NCBI RefSeq assembly: GCF_017921975.2
Contig: NZ_JAGEMO020000007.1
Location: forward strand, 248,001 to 312,000
Direction of reading: 5' to 3'
DNA length: 64,000 nucleotides
Origin: Hymenobacter terricola
Lineage (GTDB): Bacteria > Bacteroidota > Bacteroidia > Cytophagales > Hymenobacteraceae
Each line of letters starts with the position of its first letter. Position 1 is the stretch's first letter. Of this stretch, positions 63,445 through 64,000 are shown one piece after another. A program made the translations under genes and the position numbers. The notes under the pieces were generated by a model that did not search any database, had not been told where the DNA came from, and worked only from the letters and a program-made list of their open reading frames with translations.

Positions 63445-64000
63445 ATGAAAAACGCTAAGGTTTACCTCTTCATCCTGGCCTTGCTGATGTTCGGCGCCGC
63501 GTCGGTGATATCATCCTGTTCGAAGTCCAACGATTCGACGCCCGCTCCCACCGCCGATAAAGCCAAGCTCTCGGCCCTGATTGACTCGGTGAACACCGTG
63601 TACACGGCCGCCGTGGAAGGCACCAAGCCCGGCACCTACGCCGCGGGCTCGAAAGCCATCCTGAAAACCTCCATCGACCTGGCTACCACGACCAAGAATG
63701 ACGGCGCGGCCACCCAGGCCACCGTCAACACCTCCGAATCCAGCCTGCGCCGCGCGGCCAAAACGTTCCAGAACAGCCTCATTCAGGAAGTATCGGCGGC
63801 TAACCTGGTGGCCCAGTGGAAATTTGCCGGCAATGCCAACGACGCCACGGCCAACGCCAACAACGGCGTGCTGAAGACCGGCCCGGCCGGCGCGGCCCCC
63901 ACTTTCCCCGCGGCCCCGGCCGATGGCACGGTGCTGCCCATCGCGGTAGCCGACCGCTTTGGCCGGGCCAACCAGGCGTATGAGTTCAACGGCGGCGCCT
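63445..64000 (+). CDS. SusE-like surface lipoprotein with LamG-type domain (partial)
   Basis: 185 codons to the window edge: lipoprotein signal (FILALLMFGAASVISSC), a helical region of about 100 residues (TADKAKLSALIDSVNTVYTAAVEGTKPG...), then the start of a concanavalin/LamG-like domain (LVAQWKFAGNANDATANANNG ... DRFGRANQAYEFNGG). Genes for such glycan-binding lipoproteins often follow SusD. The rest lies beyond the window. Confidence 0.8.
   Translation, partial: MKNAKVYLFILALLMFGAASVISSCSKSNDSTPAPTADKAKLSALIDSVNTVYTAAVEGTKPGTYAAGSKAILKTSIDLATTTKNDGAATQATVNTSESSLRRAAKTFQNSLIQEVSAANLVAQWKFAGNANDATANANNGVLKTGPAGAAPTFPAAPADGTVLPIAVADRFGRANQAYEFNGGA

Overview
The window looks like a chromosomal segment of a GC-rich Bacteroidota species, most likely Hymenobacter or a close relative (Cytophagales). 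The evidence is a SusC/SusD pair run by an ECF sigma/FecR switch, a type IX secretion C-terminal tail, DUF-type beta-barrel proteins, promoters matching the Bacteroidota TAnnTTTG element, few Shine-Dalgarno sites, and many short palindromic repeats between genes. I saw no rRNA, tRNA, CRISPR array, transposase or prophage genes.

Layout. 0-3.4 kb: end of an unidentified gene, a small conserved protein, queG, ruvB and a HIRAN-domain protein. 3.5-7.6 kb: three unrecognised proteins (the first two look like distant paralogues), a 21-bp tandem repeat block and a small secreted protein. 7.6-10 kb: a decayed island with a stump of an acyl-CoA dehydrogenase gene, a RelE/ParE toxin with a nonsense codon, its antitoxin, a small membrane protein and the intact glutaryl-CoA dehydrogenase. 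10.1-17.5 kb: an APC permease, then a probable vitamin-uptake cluster: a TPP riboswitch controlling a TonB-dependent receptor, a NadR-like kinase fused to an aldose-epimerase-like domain, and a PnuC-family transporter. 17.5-28.9 kb: rhodanese, DUF2071 protein, two hydrolases, HrpB helicase carrying translated palindromic repeats, a secreted DUF2490-like protein, FRG protein, SDR, a secreted esterase with a T9SS tail, and guaB.

29-37.2 kb: a partner-switching module (GAF/SpoIIE phosphatase, STAS protein, HATPase), two PpiC/SurA-type periplasmic foldases, MoxR ATPase and a small protein. Most junctions here carry a palindrome of a different family. 37.3-45.4 kb: GNAT acetyltransferase, a 42-bp tandem repeat block, an outer-membrane protein, recA, a DUF3108 protein, a membrane protein, a PhoB/PhoR-like two-component pair and an RluA-type pseudouridine synthase. 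45.4-48.2 kb: rplM-rpsI-rpsB-tsf. 48.2-56 kb: an AT-richer DUF6624 gene, a DUF3089 lipoprotein, several unknowns, a lipoprotein built of short helical repeats, a TPR-like protein, two related secreted proteins and a double CsbD stress protein. 56.3-64 kb: ECF sigma factor, FecR anti-sigma, SusC with an N-terminal signalling (STN) domain, SusD and a LamG-like lipoprotein cut by the window end, together a regulated glycan or nutrient uptake locus.

The strongest signals beyond ordinary genes are the crowd of palindromic repeat families (one copy read through inside hrpB), the two tandem repeat blocks whose periods are whole multiples of the DNA helical turn, the TPP-controlled receptor cluster with its odd kinase-epimerase fusion, and the degraded toxin-antitoxin island beside a duplicated 3' end of the dehydrogenase gene.
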